From NCBI GenBank assembly GCA_900468285.1, contig UBTF01000001.1, positions 124,001 through 188,000 of the forward strand: DNA of 64,000 bases. The letters run 5' to 3'. The stretch is from Hyphomicrobiales bacterium (GTDB lineage Bacteria; Pseudomonadota; Alphaproteobacteria; Rhizobiales; Rhizobiaceae). Shown one piece after another: positions 7,202-16,026 of this stretch (positions are counted from its first letter, which is position 1; every line of letters starts with the position of its first letter). The notes beneath the pieces are model-generated. The model searched no databases. It was not told the origin of the DNA and saw only the letters and a program-made list of their open reading frames with translations. The position numbers were made by a program, and so were the translations under genes.

Positions 7202-9010
7202 ATGGTGATGATTGAAGCGGTCGATGCCGTGCCGAGAGCGTTTCTCGGTGTGGAGCGGTCGGCGACGGAGCAGAAGTGGATGTCACGGCTTGATCAGGCC
7301 GGGCAAAACCGCGCTCTGGCCATGTCACAGGTTCACGGCATACCGGAACTCGTTGCGCGTGTTCTTGCCGGGCGCGGTGTCGGCGTCGATGATGCACTTG
7401 CTTTTCTTGATCCCACGATCCGTTCGCTGATGCCCGATCCGCATTCTTTGACGGATTGCGAAAAGGCTGCGGCGCGTATTGCAGCCGCCATCCAGCGTCA
7501 GGAGAAGGTCGCGATCTTCGGGGATTACGACGTCGATGGCGCATCGTCTTCGGCGCTGATGTACCGGTTTCTGCACCATTTCGGTCTGGAGCCGACGATC
7601 TACATTCCGGATCGCATCTTCGAAGGTTATGGCCCCAACCCCGTTGCCATGCAGCAGCTTGCAGCCAATGGGGCAACGCTCATCATAACCGTGGACTGCG
7701 GCTCCACCAGTCACGAGTCGCTCATCGCCGCGCGTGATGCCGGAACGGATGTTGTCGTAATCGATCATCACCAGGTGGGGACAGAGTTGCCGCCTGCGGT
7801 GGCGCTGGTCAATCCCAACCGCGAGGACGATCTGTCCGGGCAGGGGCACCTATGCGCCGCTGGCGTCGTGTTTCTCGTTCTCGTTGCCACGCTGCGCCTG
7901 TTGAAAGACCAGCGGGACAGCCGCGCCTATATGCTCGATCTCCTGTCCTATCTGGATATCGTTGCCCTGGCGACGGTGTGCGATGTGGTGCCGCTCAAGG
8001 GCCTCAACCGTGCCTATGTGGTGAAGGGTCTGATCGCCGCGCGCCATATGAAGAATGCGGGGCTTGCCGCTCTGTTCAAGAAGGCGGGTCTAGGCGGGCC
8101 GGTCACGCCATACCATTTCGGCTTTCTTGTTGGCCCCCGCATCAACGCCGGTGGCCGCATCGGCGATGCCGCACTCGGTAGCCGTCTGCTGACGCTCGAT
8201 GATGAAGCCCAGGCTGAGGTTATTGCCGAGCAGCTGGATGAGCTGAACCGCGAACGTCAGGCCATGGAAGCCGCCATGCTGGCGGAGGCGGAGGCTGAGG
8301 CCCTCTATGAATATGGAGACGGTTCCGGCGCTGGCGTCATCGTCACGGCGCGGGAAAATTGGCATCCGGGCATCGTGGGTTTGCTGGCGTCGCGTCTCAA
8401 GGATCGTTTCCGCCGTCCGGCATTCGCAATAGCACTGGATTCGCAGGGCAAGGGCACCGGGTCAGGGCGCTCCATAAACGGTTTCGACATGGGTCGCATG
8501 GTGCGCAACGCTGTCGATGCCGGGCTGCTGGTCAAGGGTGGCGGGCACGCCATGGCGTCGGGACTTACGGTAGAGCGCGCCAATCTTGGGCGCCTGCGTA
8601 CATTTTTTGAGGAGGCCGCCCAGAAGACGGTCTCTCAGCTGGTTGAGAACAGTGTTCTGAAGATCGACGGAGCCATCGGTGCCTCAGGTGCGACGCTTGC
8701 GCTTGTCGAGCAGATGGAGCAGGCGGGTCCCTACGGCTCCGGCCACTCCCAGCCTATTTTTGCCGTTCCTGCCCACCGTCTGCGTGATGTCCGCATTGTC
8801 GGCACATCGCATGTGAAAATTACTCTTGAAGCTCTGGATGGCTCCCGGCTTGATGGGATCGCCTTCCGCGCCGCCGATGCGCCGCTCGGACAGATGCTGA
8901 TGTCATCGCGCGGTCGTCAGATCCATGTTGCGGGAACGCTGGGTGCGGAACAATGGCAGGGGCAACGCCGGGTTCAACTGCGCATCCTAGATGCCGCCAT
9001 TGCGTCGTAG
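7202..9010 (+). CDS. recJ: Single-stranded-DNA-specific exonuclease RecJ
   Basis: The 602-residue protein has the DHH phosphoesterase motifs of RecJ: FGDYDVDGASSSA (motif I), IITVDCGS, VVIDHHQVG (DHH) and, in the DHHA1 domain, GPRINAGGRIGDA and LVKGGGHAMASGLTVE. A C-terminal OB-type domain includes GPYGSGHSQPIFAV. RecJ degrades single-stranded DNA 5' to 3' in recombination, mismatch and base-excision repair. The length is near the family norm. The ATG at 7208 is an alternative start. A tRNA gene on the opposite strand follows. Confidence 0.95.
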   Translation: MVMIEAVDAVPRAFLGVERSATEQKWMSRLDQAGQNRALAMSQVHGIPELVARVLAGRGVGVDDALAFLDPTIRSLMPDPHSLTDCEKAAARIAAAIQRQEKVAIFGDYDVDGASSSALMYRFLHHFGLEPTIYIPDRIFEGYGPNPVAMQQLAANGATLIITVDCGSTSHESLIAARDAGTDVVVIDHHQVGTELPPAVALVNPNREDDLSGQGHLCAAGVVFLVLVATLRLLKDQRDSRAYMLDLLSYLDIVALATVCDVVPLKGLNRAYVVKGLIAARHMKNAGLAALFKKAGLGGPVTPYHFGFLVGPRINAGGRIGDAALGSRLLTLDDEAQAEVIAEQLDELNRERQAMEAAMLAEAEAEALYEYGDGSGAGVIVTARENWHPGIVGLLASRLKDRFRRPAFAIALDSQGKGTGSGRSINGFDMGRMVRNAVDAGLLVKGGGHAMASGLTVERANLGRLRTFFEEAAQKTVSQLVENSVLKIDGAIGASGATLALVEQMEQAGPYGSGHSQPIFAVPAHRLRDVRIVGTSHVKITLEALDGSRLDGIAFRAADAPLGQMLMSSRGRQIHVAGTLGAEQWQGQRRVQLRILDAAIAS

Positions 9011-9105
9011 ACTGTAACGCTTAGCCCTGCCGACTGACGATGCGTCAGCATTTGCGTTTCACTTTAAGAAACGTCTGTATTGCAATGATTTTATTGGGAG
9101 AGTGG

Positions 9106-9177
9106 TACGCCCTAGGGGAGTCGAACCCCTCTTTTCAGAATGAAAATCTGACGTCCTAACCGATAGACGAAGGGCGC
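9106..9177 (-). tRNA. tRNA-Glu (anticodon TTC)
   Basis: Read on the minus strand the gene folds into a complete cloverleaf: 7-bp acceptor (GCGCCCT with AGGGCGT), GTCT/GGAC D stem, a TCAGA/TCTGA anticodon stem around loop TTTTCAT (anticodon TTC), and an AGGGG/CCCCT T stem with TTCGACT loop. CCA is encoded at 9103-9105. The first acceptor pair is G-U. Confidence 0.93.
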
Positions 9178-9331
9178 GTACGCTGTGTGGCGCCCTTATA
9201 GTCAGGCACCGGATTCTCCGCAAGCGCCTATTTCCACTTTTTTGCATTTCGATGACATTTTTTTAAAAACGAAGCCGCCGGCTGTGGAAAGCCGGGCGTT
9301 TGTCTGACGAGAAAAATCGGGGGAAGGGGGA

Positions 9332-9391
9332 AAGCGTGGGATTTAAGACGGGAATCAGGGGGGTGTCCCAGTGCTCTTAAATCCCACGCTT
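9332..9391. repeat. Perfect 17-bp inverted repeat with 26-base loop
   Basis: The left arm at 9332-9348 begins AAGCGTGGG and the right arm at 9375-9391 is its exact reverse complement, ending CCCACGCTT. The region 9178-9546 otherwise has no gene. Neither arm is followed by a T run, and the flanks are G-rich, so it does not resemble an ordinary terminator. It may be a mobile palindromic element or a structured RNA. Confidence 0.7.
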
Positions 9392-9482
9392 CGTCGGGGG
9401 ACGAGCGAATAACGGGACAACGCAGAAATTGTTCCAGAGCGTTTGCAGGAAAATTTCGGAGTTGGCTTTCAGCATTCCAAAC

Positions 9483-9520
9483 AAAAAAGCCGCCCGCCAA
9501 TATTGCTGGCGAGCGGCTTT
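9483..9520 (-). terminator. Rho-independent terminator after DUF3126 gene
   Basis: On the minus strand a GC-rich stem, AAAGCCGC plus CGCCA paired with TGGCG plus GCGGCTTT and one bulged base, is followed by six T. It lies 26 bases after the stop of the DUF3126 gene. Confidence 0.75.
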
Positions 9521-9546
9521 CAAATTCTAATGTCACCGAATGGTGC

Positions 9547-9750
9547 CTAGAGGTCGACGTCGAGGATCGCCATAGAGAAATTGTAGGAGCGGTCGCCGTC
9601 TTCGTCATCGAGATACACGACGCCGAGGAATTCTTCGCCGATATACACTTCTGCCGAATCGTCCTTGCGCGGACGAGCCTTCACAACCATTTTGTCGCTG
9701 AAGGTGCGCTTGAAATAGGCGTCGAGCTTTTTGATTTCTTCGGCTTTCAC
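9547..9750 (-). CDS. DUF3126 family protein
   Basis: A 67-residue protein rich in charged residues, with KKLDAYFKRTFSDKMVVKAR followed by SAEVYIGEEFLGVVYLDDEDGD and a SYNFSMAILDVDL end. I recall this as DUF3126, small alphaproteobacterial proteins of unknown function. The frame runs upstream to 9792, but an AGGAGA ribosome-binding site lies 6 bases before the GTG at 9750, which fixes the start. It is followed by a terminator. cysE lies upstream on the same strand, 120 bases away, and could be co-transcribed. Confidence 0.8.
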   Translation of the reverse strand: MKAEEIKKLDAYFKRTFSDKMVVKARPRKDDSAEVYIGEEFLGVVYLDDEDGDRSYNFSMAILDVDL

Positions 9751-9870
9751 CACTGTTCTCCTGTGCGGTTCACGTTGCGCCGCTTTTGGCATGGCTTAAA
9801 GGCGAAAGTAAAGTCTAGGCGAAAAAACGTCGCTGTGATTCACACCGACGCTAAGCGATTATCCGCGGGC

Positions 9871-10695
9871 CTAGATGTCTGCGCCGACGATCTGGTCCAT
9901 GATGCGCGAAGGCTCCCTGCAGCCAGCCTCACCAATCACCTTGGCCGGTACGCCTGCAACCGTGGCATTGGGCGGTACGGGCTTGAGCACGACGGAGCCT
10001 GCGGCAATACGCGAGCAATGGCCGATCTCGATGTTGCCGAGAATTTTGGCGCCAGCGCCGATGAGAACGCCGCTGCGGATTTTCGGATGGCGATCCGAGC
10101 CCTCCTTGCCGGTTCCGCCCAGCGTGACACCATGAAGGATGGAAACGTTGTCGCCGATGACTGCCGTTTCGCCGACCACCAGACCCGTGGCGTGATCAAG
10201 GAACATGCCCTTGCCAAGTTGCGCAGCCGGATTAATGTCGGTCTGGAAAACGCTTGAGGACCGGCTTTGCAGGTAAAGCGCAAAATCGCGTCGCCCCTTG
10301 TTCCACAGCCAGTGGGCCAGCCGGTGTGTCTGGATGGCGTGGAAACCCTTGAAGTAGAGAACCGGCTCGATAAAGCGGGTGCAGGCGGGGTCGCGGTCGT
10401 AGACAGCCTGAATATCGACGCGCAGGATAGCGCCCCATTCCGGCCAGTCTTCGAGCATCTCCTCGAAAGTCTGTCGCAATAGGACCGACTGCATGTCGGG
10501 ATGGTCAAGAAGCTCACAGATACGATAGATGACGCATTCTTCCAGGGAGTGATGGTTCAGAATGGTCGAGTAGAAGAAAGCGGAGAGGAGGGGATCCTGC
10601 GCTGCCGCTGCCCTTGCCTCATTCTGCAAACTTCCCCAGATGGGATCGACAACGGAAAGCTGATCCTGCTGGCGTGCCTCTGTGCGTGCGACCAT
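9871..10695 (-). CDS. cysE: Serine O-acetyltransferase
   Basis: The 274-residue enzyme makes O-acetylserine from serine and acetyl-CoA, the first step of cysteine synthesis. An N-terminal helical domain (DPIWGSLQNEARAAAAQDPL) is followed by a left-handed beta-helix of hexapeptide repeats: DINPAAQLGKGMFLDHATGL, VVGETAVIGDNVSILHGVTL and GGTGKEGSDRHPKI. The catalytic histidine-aspartate region is intact. The C-terminal tail ends in Ile, as in CysE proteins that bind cysteine synthase through that residue. Feedback inhibition by cysteine is a family property. Confidence 0.96.
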   Translation of the reverse strand: MVARTEARQQDQLSVVDPIWGSLQNEARAAAAQDPLLSAFFYSTILNHHSLEECVIYRICELLDHPDMQSVLLRQTFEEMLEDWPEWGAILRVDIQAVYDRDPACTRFIEPVLYFKGFHAIQTHRLAHWLWNKGRRDFALYLQSRSSSVFQTDINPAAQLGKGMFLDHATGLVVGETAVIGDNVSILHGVTLGGTGKEGSDRHPKIRSGVLIGAGAKILGNIEIGHCSRIAAGSVVLKPVPPNATVAGVPAKVIGEAGCREPSRIMDQIVGADI

Positions 10696-10836
10696 GACTG
10701 GTCTCCCTTGATTGGTGCCGTTCTTTTATACAGAAAAATGCGTCACCTTGAAATGGTGATTTAACAACGCGGTTAAAGACGCGAAAGCATCAGTTTTTCT
10801 GAAAGCTTTTTGGAAAATGATTCGCCTGCCAGGCAA

Positions 10837-11619
10837 TTATTCAGCAATACCCCGGTAAAACTCCAGCACCGCAGCCTTGAACACTCGATCACCCACGGCC
10901 AGCATATGGTCGCGTCCGGGAATATCGATGGCCCTGGCATGTGGCATCAGATCGGCAAGCTCCTGGCCGGAACCGGCAATATCATCCTTGGTGCCAACGG
11001 CGATCAATGTCGGGACATCGATTTTTGCCGCCTCTTCGCGGGTGACGAGAACGCGGGACGTTTCGATGCAGGCGGCAAGCGCAATGCGGTCGCTCCTGGT
11101 CTGGTCGGCAAAGGCGCGGAACATGCGGCCACGTTCATGGGTGACGACATCGAGCGAGGGGGCGCGCAGGGCCTCGGCAATCGGGTCCCAATCGCCCACG
11201 CCATCCACCATGCCGATGCCAAGACCACCGAAGACCAGCGACTGAACGCGCTCGGGATGCGCCATGGCGACGAAGGCGGATATGCGCGCGCCCATGGAGT
11301 AACCCATGACATGCGCCTGAGGAATGCCGAGATGGTTCAACAGGCCAACCGCATCATCCGCCATGATGGCGGGGTAATAAGCGCCTGGATCATGCGGCTT
11401 GTCGCTGTTGCCATGTCCGCGATTATCGATGCCAATGACCCGGTAACCGGCTTCTCCCAAAGTCTTTACCCAGCCGGGATGCACCCAGTTGACGGCGGCG
11501 CTGGAGGCAAAGCCGTGGATCAGCAGCACCGGCGCACCGGAAGGGTCGCCCTCATCGAAATAGGAAAGCTGAACGCCATCGCGAAGGAAGTGAGAATAGT
11601 GCGGAACATTGAGATTCAT
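10837..11619 (-). CDS. Alpha/beta hydrolase
   Basis: A protein of about 260 residues with HGFASSAAVNW (oxyanion segment), VMGYSMGARIS (nucleophile elbow Gly-x-Ser-x-Gly) and GRDHMLAVGD (catalytic His). The catalytic Asp lies in VGTKDDIAG. The start is uncertain: the ATG at 11619 has AAGGAT upstream at a reasonable distance, while 11628 and 11706 are also open. The substrate is unknown, and the family includes esterases and epoxide or dienelactone hydrolases. A divergent small zinc-finger gene starts about 150 bases away. Confidence 0.85.
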   Translation of the reverse strand: MNLNVPHYSHFLRDGVQLSYFDEGDPSGAPVLLIHGFASSAAVNWVHPGWVKTLGEAGYRVIGIDNRGHGNSDKPHDPGAYYPAIMADDAVGLLNHLGIPQAHVMGYSMGARISAFVAMAHPERVQSLVFGGLGIGMVDGVGDWDPIAEALRAPSLDVVTHERGRMFRAFADQTRSDRIALAACIETSRVLVTREEAAKIDVPTLIAVGTKDDIAGSGQELADLMPHARAIDIPGRDHMLAVGDRVFKAAVLEFYRGIAE

Positions 11620-11770
11620 CAAGGACATCCTTTTTGACGCAGCATATGTCAGGAAATCGCAAGGTTGAACAGATTCTGCAATGTTTTCTGTGGAGGTGGC
11701 GCGCATTTGGCGCTACATATCCGCAAAAGCAGAGCATGGCTCAATCACGATTTTGCATTTGGAGACGAAC

Positions 11771-12016
11771 ATGGCCGGTCATACCATTCCCCACTTCCAG
11801 AACGATGGCGGACACAGCGCGATCGAAATCGGGGTCAAGGAATTCATGTGCACGGGCGCGTCCGTTCCTTTCGATCATCCGCATATCTTCATCGATATGG
11901 GCGATGACAACGAAAAAGTCTGTTCCTACTGCTCGACATTGTACCGCTACAATCCGTCGCTGAAGGCAACGCAGACAAACCCGCCCGGCTGCGTCTTCCA
12001 CGTTAAGGCAGCTTAA
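11771..12016 (+). CDS. zf-CHCC zinc-finger domain protein
   Basis: An 81-residue protein with a zinc-binding pattern C27-x8-H36-x14-C51-x2-C54 (CTGASVPFDHPHIF, then EKVCSYCSTLY). This is the zf-CHCC domain, shared with the mitochondrial complex I subunit NDUFS6. In bacteria it is of unknown function, and a link to respiratory complex I is inference. GGAG lies 8 bases before the ATG at 11771; the longer frame from 11681 has no such signal. The flavin monooxygenase gene starts 26 bases after it, so the two are probably one operon. Confidence 0.85.
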   Translation: MAGHTIPHFQNDGGHSAIEIGVKEFMCTGASVPFDHPHIFIDMGDDNEKVCSYCSTLYRYNPSLKATQTNPPGCVFHVKAA

Positions 12017-12042
12017 CTCACATTCAAGACTTGGGGCTTTCC

Positions 12043-13212
12043 ATGCCCGTGAAATCGGTTGCGATCATCGGTGCCGGCGTTGCCGGATTGACCGCCGCTC
12101 TTTCTTTTGCCCGCTATGGCGTGCGCTGCGATATCATAGAGCAGGCGGAAAGCCTGGAAGAGGTTGGGGCGGGCCTGCAGGTCTCTCCCAACGCAGCGCG
12201 CATCCTTTCTGCGCTGGACGTGCTGCCCACGCTCGAAGCCCAGTGGCTCGAGCCGGAAACGGTCGATCTGCAATCCGGACGTTCGCTGAAGCGTCTTGTA
12301 TCCTTGCCGATGCGGGAAGTTGCGCGAAGCCGGTGGGGCGCGCCCTACGGCGTGCTGCACAGGGCCACGCTGCAGGCGGCACTTCTTCGCGCCGTGCAAG
12401 GCAATCCACTGTGCACCCTGCATCTGGGCAAGCGCCTGGATGCCGTCAATAAATCGATCGTTGCCGCCATCACCTTTCAGGAGCACGACCTGATTGTCGG
12501 AGCAGACGGGGTCTGGTCCTGCGCACGTTTTGCCGTGCCCGCAAGTCCGGTGGCCACCTTCTCTGGCAACATCGCGTGGCGCTTCACGGTTGCCCAGAGC
12601 GATGTGCCTGACTTTCTGTTAAGTCAATCGGTCAAGGGTTTCCTCGGGCCCTCCGCGCATCTGGTGGCTTATCCACTGGCGGAAAAGAGCGGCTTCAATA
12701 TTGTGGCAATTGCCGCAGGGACCAATCCTGGAGACACCTGGAAGGCCGAAGCGCAGGGCAAGCAGCACACGCTTCTTCTCAACCAGTTCCGGCGCTGGAA
12801 CCCTGCTTTTGCCGAAATGCTGAAGACCATTTCAAGGCCCACCTTCTGGCCGCTGTTTCACGCGGGGCAGGGCAGGTGGCATAATGGTAGCGATACGGTG
12901 ATCATCGGCGATGCCGCCCACGCAATGATGCCTTTTGCTGCGCAGGGTGCTGCCATGGCCATGGAAGACGCCTTCGAGCTTGCGGCTTTTGTTCATCGCC
13001 ATGCCTCGCTTGGCGAAGCGCTGCAACGCTTCGAGGCGCATCGCCTTCCACGCATCGAAAAAGCGCGCAAACGGGCGGAACTCAACAAATTTGCCTATCA
13101 TGCCAGCGGCCCATTGCGTCTGGGCCGCGATATTCTGCTGTCGATAAGACCGCCAGAAGCGTTTCTGGCGGACCTCGACTGGCTTTACGGGTATCGCGCG
13201 GAAGGGCTTTAA
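12043..13212 (+). CDS. FAD-dependent monooxygenase (salicylate hydroxylase/UbiH-like)
   Basis: A 389-residue flavoprotein with a Rossmann motif near the N-terminus (IIGAGVAGLTAALSFARYG), the middle motif DLIVGADGVWSCAR and the FAD-phosphate motif VIIGDAAHAMMPFAAQGAAM. This is the group A aromatic monooxygenase fold. Length and motifs fit the salicylate hydroxylase or ubiquinone-hydroxylase relatives; the substrate cannot be read from sequence. TTGGGG upstream of the ATG at 12043 acts as the ribosome-binding site. It converges on metC with only 12 bases between. Confidence 0.88.
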   Translation: MPVKSVAIIGAGVAGLTAALSFARYGVRCDIIEQAESLEEVGAGLQVSPNAARILSALDVLPTLEAQWLEPETVDLQSGRSLKRLVSLPMREVARSRWGAPYGVLHRATLQAALLRAVQGNPLCTLHLGKRLDAVNKSIVAAITFQEHDLIVGADGVWSCARFAVPASPVATFSGNIAWRFTVAQSDVPDFLLSQSVKGFLGPSAHLVAYPLAEKSGFNIVAIAAGTNPGDTWKAEAQGKQHTLLLNQFRRWNPAFAEMLKTISRPTFWPLFHAGQGRWHNGSDTVIIGDAAHAMMPFAAQGAAMAMEDAFELAAFVHRHASLGEALQRFEAHRLPRIEKARKRAELNKFAYHASGPLRLGRDILLSIRPPEAFLADLDWLYGYRAEGL

Positions 13213-13224
13213 AGAGCGCTTCCT

Positions 13225-14412
13225 TCAGGCCAGCGCTGCAGCGGCAAAGCCCGCCTCCAGATCGCGCTTGATGTCTGCAACATCTTCAAGGCCGATTTGC
13301 AGGCGGATAAGCGGACCGTCCGTAGGTCCTTTCGCAACTGTGCGGTCGCGCAATGAGACCGGCACCGCAAGCGATTCGTAACCGCCCCAGGAAAAGCCAA
13401 GTCCAAAGATCGACAGAGCGTCGAGAAAGGCGTGCGATTTTTCCCTGAAGCGACCTTCGGGTGCCTTCAGCACGAAGGAGAATACGCCGCTCGAACCCTT
13501 GAAATCGCGCTTCCAGAGATCGTGGCTGGCAAAGCTTTCCAGCGCAGGGTGCAGAACCTGCGCCACGTCTTCGCGCCCTTCCAGCCATTGCGCAATATCG
13601 AGCGCGCTCTTGCGGTGGTGTTCCAGCCGCACACCCATGGTGCGCATTCCGCGCAGCACCTGGTAGGCATCGTCGGACGTCACGCACAGGCCGAGGTCGC
13701 GGTTGGCATCGTGAAGCTTCTGCCAGTGCTTTTCATTGGATGAGACGAAGCCCATGAGGACATCCGAATGGCCAGCCGGATATTTCGTGGCGGCGTGGAT
13801 GGACACATCGACACCGTGATCCAGTGGTTTGAAATAGAGCGGTGTCGCCCAGGTATTGTCCATGGTCACCACGCAATCATGGGCGTGGGCGATGGAGGTC
13901 ATGAGCGACACATCCTGCATCTCGAATGTGTTGGAGCCGGGTGCTTCCAGATGGATCAGACGCGTGTTGGGTCGGATCAGGGTTTCGATGTCCGCACCGA
14001 TGGCCGGATCGTAATATTCCACCTCGACACCGAGCCGTTTCAGCATGGTGTTGCAGAAGCGGCGGGTGGGAAAATAGACGGAATCAACGATCAATGCGTG
14101 GTCGCCCGCCGACAAATAGGCAAGGAACGGCACGGTGACGGCAGCGAGCCCGGATGGCAGAAGAATGGTGCCGGCTGAACCTTCGAGACTGTTGACCATG
14201 TCGCACAGCGCATCCGTTGTCGGCGTGCCATGCGTGCCATAGGTATAGGCCTGATCCTCCGCAACCAGGGTTCGGGCATCGGGAAACAACACGGTGGAAC
14301 CGCGCGCGATGGGCGGGTTTACAAAGCCGTGGTAGCTGGCCGGATCGTTGCCAAGATGAGCCAGGCGGGTATTGGTGCCGGCGGCGTTCAGGATCGCGTC
14401 TTTATGTGTCAT
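13225..14412 (-). CDS. metC: Cystathionine beta-lyase
   Basis: The 395-residue PLP enzyme cleaves cystathionine to homocysteine, pyruvate and ammonia. The PLP lysine lies in SIHAATKYPAGHSDVLMG, preceded by VVTMDNTWATPLYFKPLDHG. The GTILLPSGLAAVT and TYGTHGTPTTDALC segments match Cys/Met metabolism PLP enzymes, MetC branch. The start at 14412 (MTHKDAIL) is preferred; 14430 is possible. It is transcribed away from aapJ, across a 433-base intergenic region. Other members of the fold (gamma-lyases, MetB) are less likely but cannot be excluded by sequence alone. Confidence 0.88.
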   Translation of the reverse strand: MTHKDAILNAAGTNTRLAHLGNDPASYHGFVNPPIARGSTVLFPDARTLVAEDQAYTYGTHGTPTTDALCDMVNSLEGSAGTILLPSGLAAVTVPFLAYLSAGDHALIVDSVYFPTRRFCNTMLKRLGVEVEYYDPAIGADIETLIRPNTRLIHLEAPGSNTFEMQDVSLMTSIAHAHDCVVTMDNTWATPLYFKPLDHGVDVSIHAATKYPAGHSDVLMGFVSSNEKHWQKLHDANRDLGLCVTSDDAYQVLRGMRTMGVRLEHHRKSALDIAQWLEGREDVAQVLHPALESFASHDLWKRDFKGSSGVFSFVLKAPEGRFREKSHAFLDALSIFGLGFSWGGYESLAVPVSLRDRTVAKGPTDGPLIRLQIGLEDVADIKRDLEAGFAAAALA

Positions 14413-14845
14413 GCTCACTTCATCTTTCACTCATCGATGCAGCGGAAGATGGTCTTCAAAACCGCCTGCGGTCAAGACTTCGTTATTTCGAGCTTTTGAT
14501 GTGCACACAGAAGCCGGAATTGATACTCAACATTGCACCGGCTCCAAATTTCGCTCCTGTTTGCTACTCCAGGAGGAGTCGGGAGAGGATATTTCAGTCT
14601 ACCTGCCTGACAGCCTGAGCAGATTTTAGCCCTTTTAAGCGTAAATATTGGACATTTGCCCATAAAAAGGTCGTTTTTTGAAAAAATCCGTTTTTTGGAC
14701 ACAATTCTTGTGGGCGAGACTTGACCGTGACGGCAATTGCGATTGTGATAGAAACGCGCACCGGGAGGTGAAGCGGGGAGCCGGTCGTATGCGACAAGAT
14801 ATGCGGCATCTTCTATTACGAATAAGAAACAAAGGTTGGGAAAAA
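14413..14845. other. metC-aapJ divergent intergenic region
   Basis: The region holds the promoters of metC and the aap operon. A possible sigma-70-type promoter for aapJ is TTGACC at 14721-14726 and TGTGAT at 14744-14749 with a 17-base spacer. In rhizobia aap is controlled by nitrogen status, but I could not find a convincing sigma-54 site. An AT-rich stretch lies at 14635-14700. Confidence 0.3.
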
Positions 14846-15868
14846 ATGAAAAAGGCACTTCTGACAGCCGCCATTGGCGCAGCGGTTTTCGCGGCTGCAT
14901 CGGCTGCATCTGCCGCCACGCTCGCAGACGTCAAGGCAAAGGGTTTCGTCACATGCGGCGTGAGCTCTGGTATTCCAGGCTTCTCGAACCCTGACGACAA
15001 GGGTGAATGGTCCGGTATCGATGTTGATTACTGCCGCGGTATCGCTTCCGCCGTCTTCGGTGACCCATCCAAGGCGAAATTCGTCGCCCTGTCTTCCAAG
15101 GACCGTTTCCCTGCGCTTCAGTCCGGTGAAGTCGACGTTCTCACACGTAACACCACCTGGACGATCAGCCGCGATACGTCGCTCGGCTTCAACTTCCGCA
15201 CCGTCAACTACTATGACGGCCAGGGCTTCATCGTAAAGAAGAGCCTGAACGTGAAGTCTGCGCTTGAACTGTCCGGCGCTGCCGTCTGCGTTCAGCAGGG
15301 CACGACGACCGAGCTCAACCTTGCCGACTACTTCAAGACCAACAACCTTCAGTACAACCCGGTCGTGTTCGAAAAGGAATCCGACGCCACTTCCGCTTAT
15401 GACAGCGGCCGTTGCGACGTTTACACCACCGACCAGTCGGGCCTCTATGCCATCCGTCTGAAGATGAAGGCTCCGGACGAGAACGTCGTTCTGCCTGAAG
15501 TCATCTCCAAGGAGCCGCTTGGACCAGCCGTTCGCCAGGGTGATGAGCAGTGGTTCGACATCGTCAGCTGGGTTCACTACGCGATGATCAACGCTGAAGA
15601 ACTTGGCGTGACATCCAAGAACGTTGACGAACAGAAGAGCGCCAACAACCCCGACCTGAAGCGTCTGCTCGGCACGGAAGAAGGCACCAAGATCGGTACC
15701 GATCTCGGCCTGACCAACGAGTGGGCTTACAACATCATCAAGAAGGTTGGTAACTACGGCGAAGTCTTCGATCGCAACGTTGGCGCTGGTTCGCCGCTGA
15801 AGATCGAACGCGGCCAGAACGCTCTGTGGACGAAGGGCGGCCTGCAGTACGCTCCGCCAATCCGCTAA
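14846..15868 (+). CDS. aapJ: General L-amino acid ABC transporter, substrate-binding protein AapJ
   Basis: The 340-residue periplasmic protein has a signal peptide (MKKALLTAAIGAAVFAAASA with an Ala-x-Ala-type site). It then carries the amino-acid-binding protein motifs GFVTCGVSSGIPGFSNPDD, SKDRFPALQSGEVDVLTRNT, the TTTELNLADYFK segment and YTTDQSGLYAIR. It is close to rhizobial AapJ, which binds many L-amino acids. The upstream frame from 14678 is excluded because the signal peptide starts at 14846. It is the first of four genes aapJQMP. Confidence 0.95.
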   Translation: MKKALLTAAIGAAVFAAASAASAATLADVKAKGFVTCGVSSGIPGFSNPDDKGEWSGIDVDYCRGIASAVFGDPSKAKFVALSSKDRFPALQSGEVDVLTRNTTWTISRDTSLGFNFRTVNYYDGQGFIVKKSLNVKSALELSGAAVCVQQGTTTELNLADYFKTNNLQYNPVVFEKESDATSAYDSGRCDVYTTDQSGLYAIRLKMKAPDENVVLPEVISKEPLGPAVRQGDEQWFDIVSWVHYAMINAEELGVTSKNVDEQKSANNPDLKRLLGTEEGTKIGTDLGLTNEWAYNIIKKVGNYGEVFDRNVGAGSPLKIERGQNALWTKGGLQYAPPIR

Positions 15869-16026
15869 TAGCCGCTTCACGGCAGCTTTATGCGGGAGGC
15901 GGGACGAATGTCTTGCCTCCCGAATAGCATTGGCATGATGGTCGAGAGCTGTTTCCGTACCGCTCGACCCGCAATGCAAAAAAGTTAAAAGAAGCTCGCA
16001 AAGAGCACACAGAGGGAAAGGTGCCG

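Noticed and set aside
10810-11637. 275-codon plus-strand frame opposite the alpha/beta hydrolase
   Set aside because: The minus strand has the hydrolase motifs. The plus frame has a Gly/Asp/His-rich shadow composition.
14690-14720. Possible sigma-54 promoter before aapJ
   Set aside because: TGGACA..TTGTG resembles the -24/-12 pattern, but the spacing between the GG and the TTG is off by one base.
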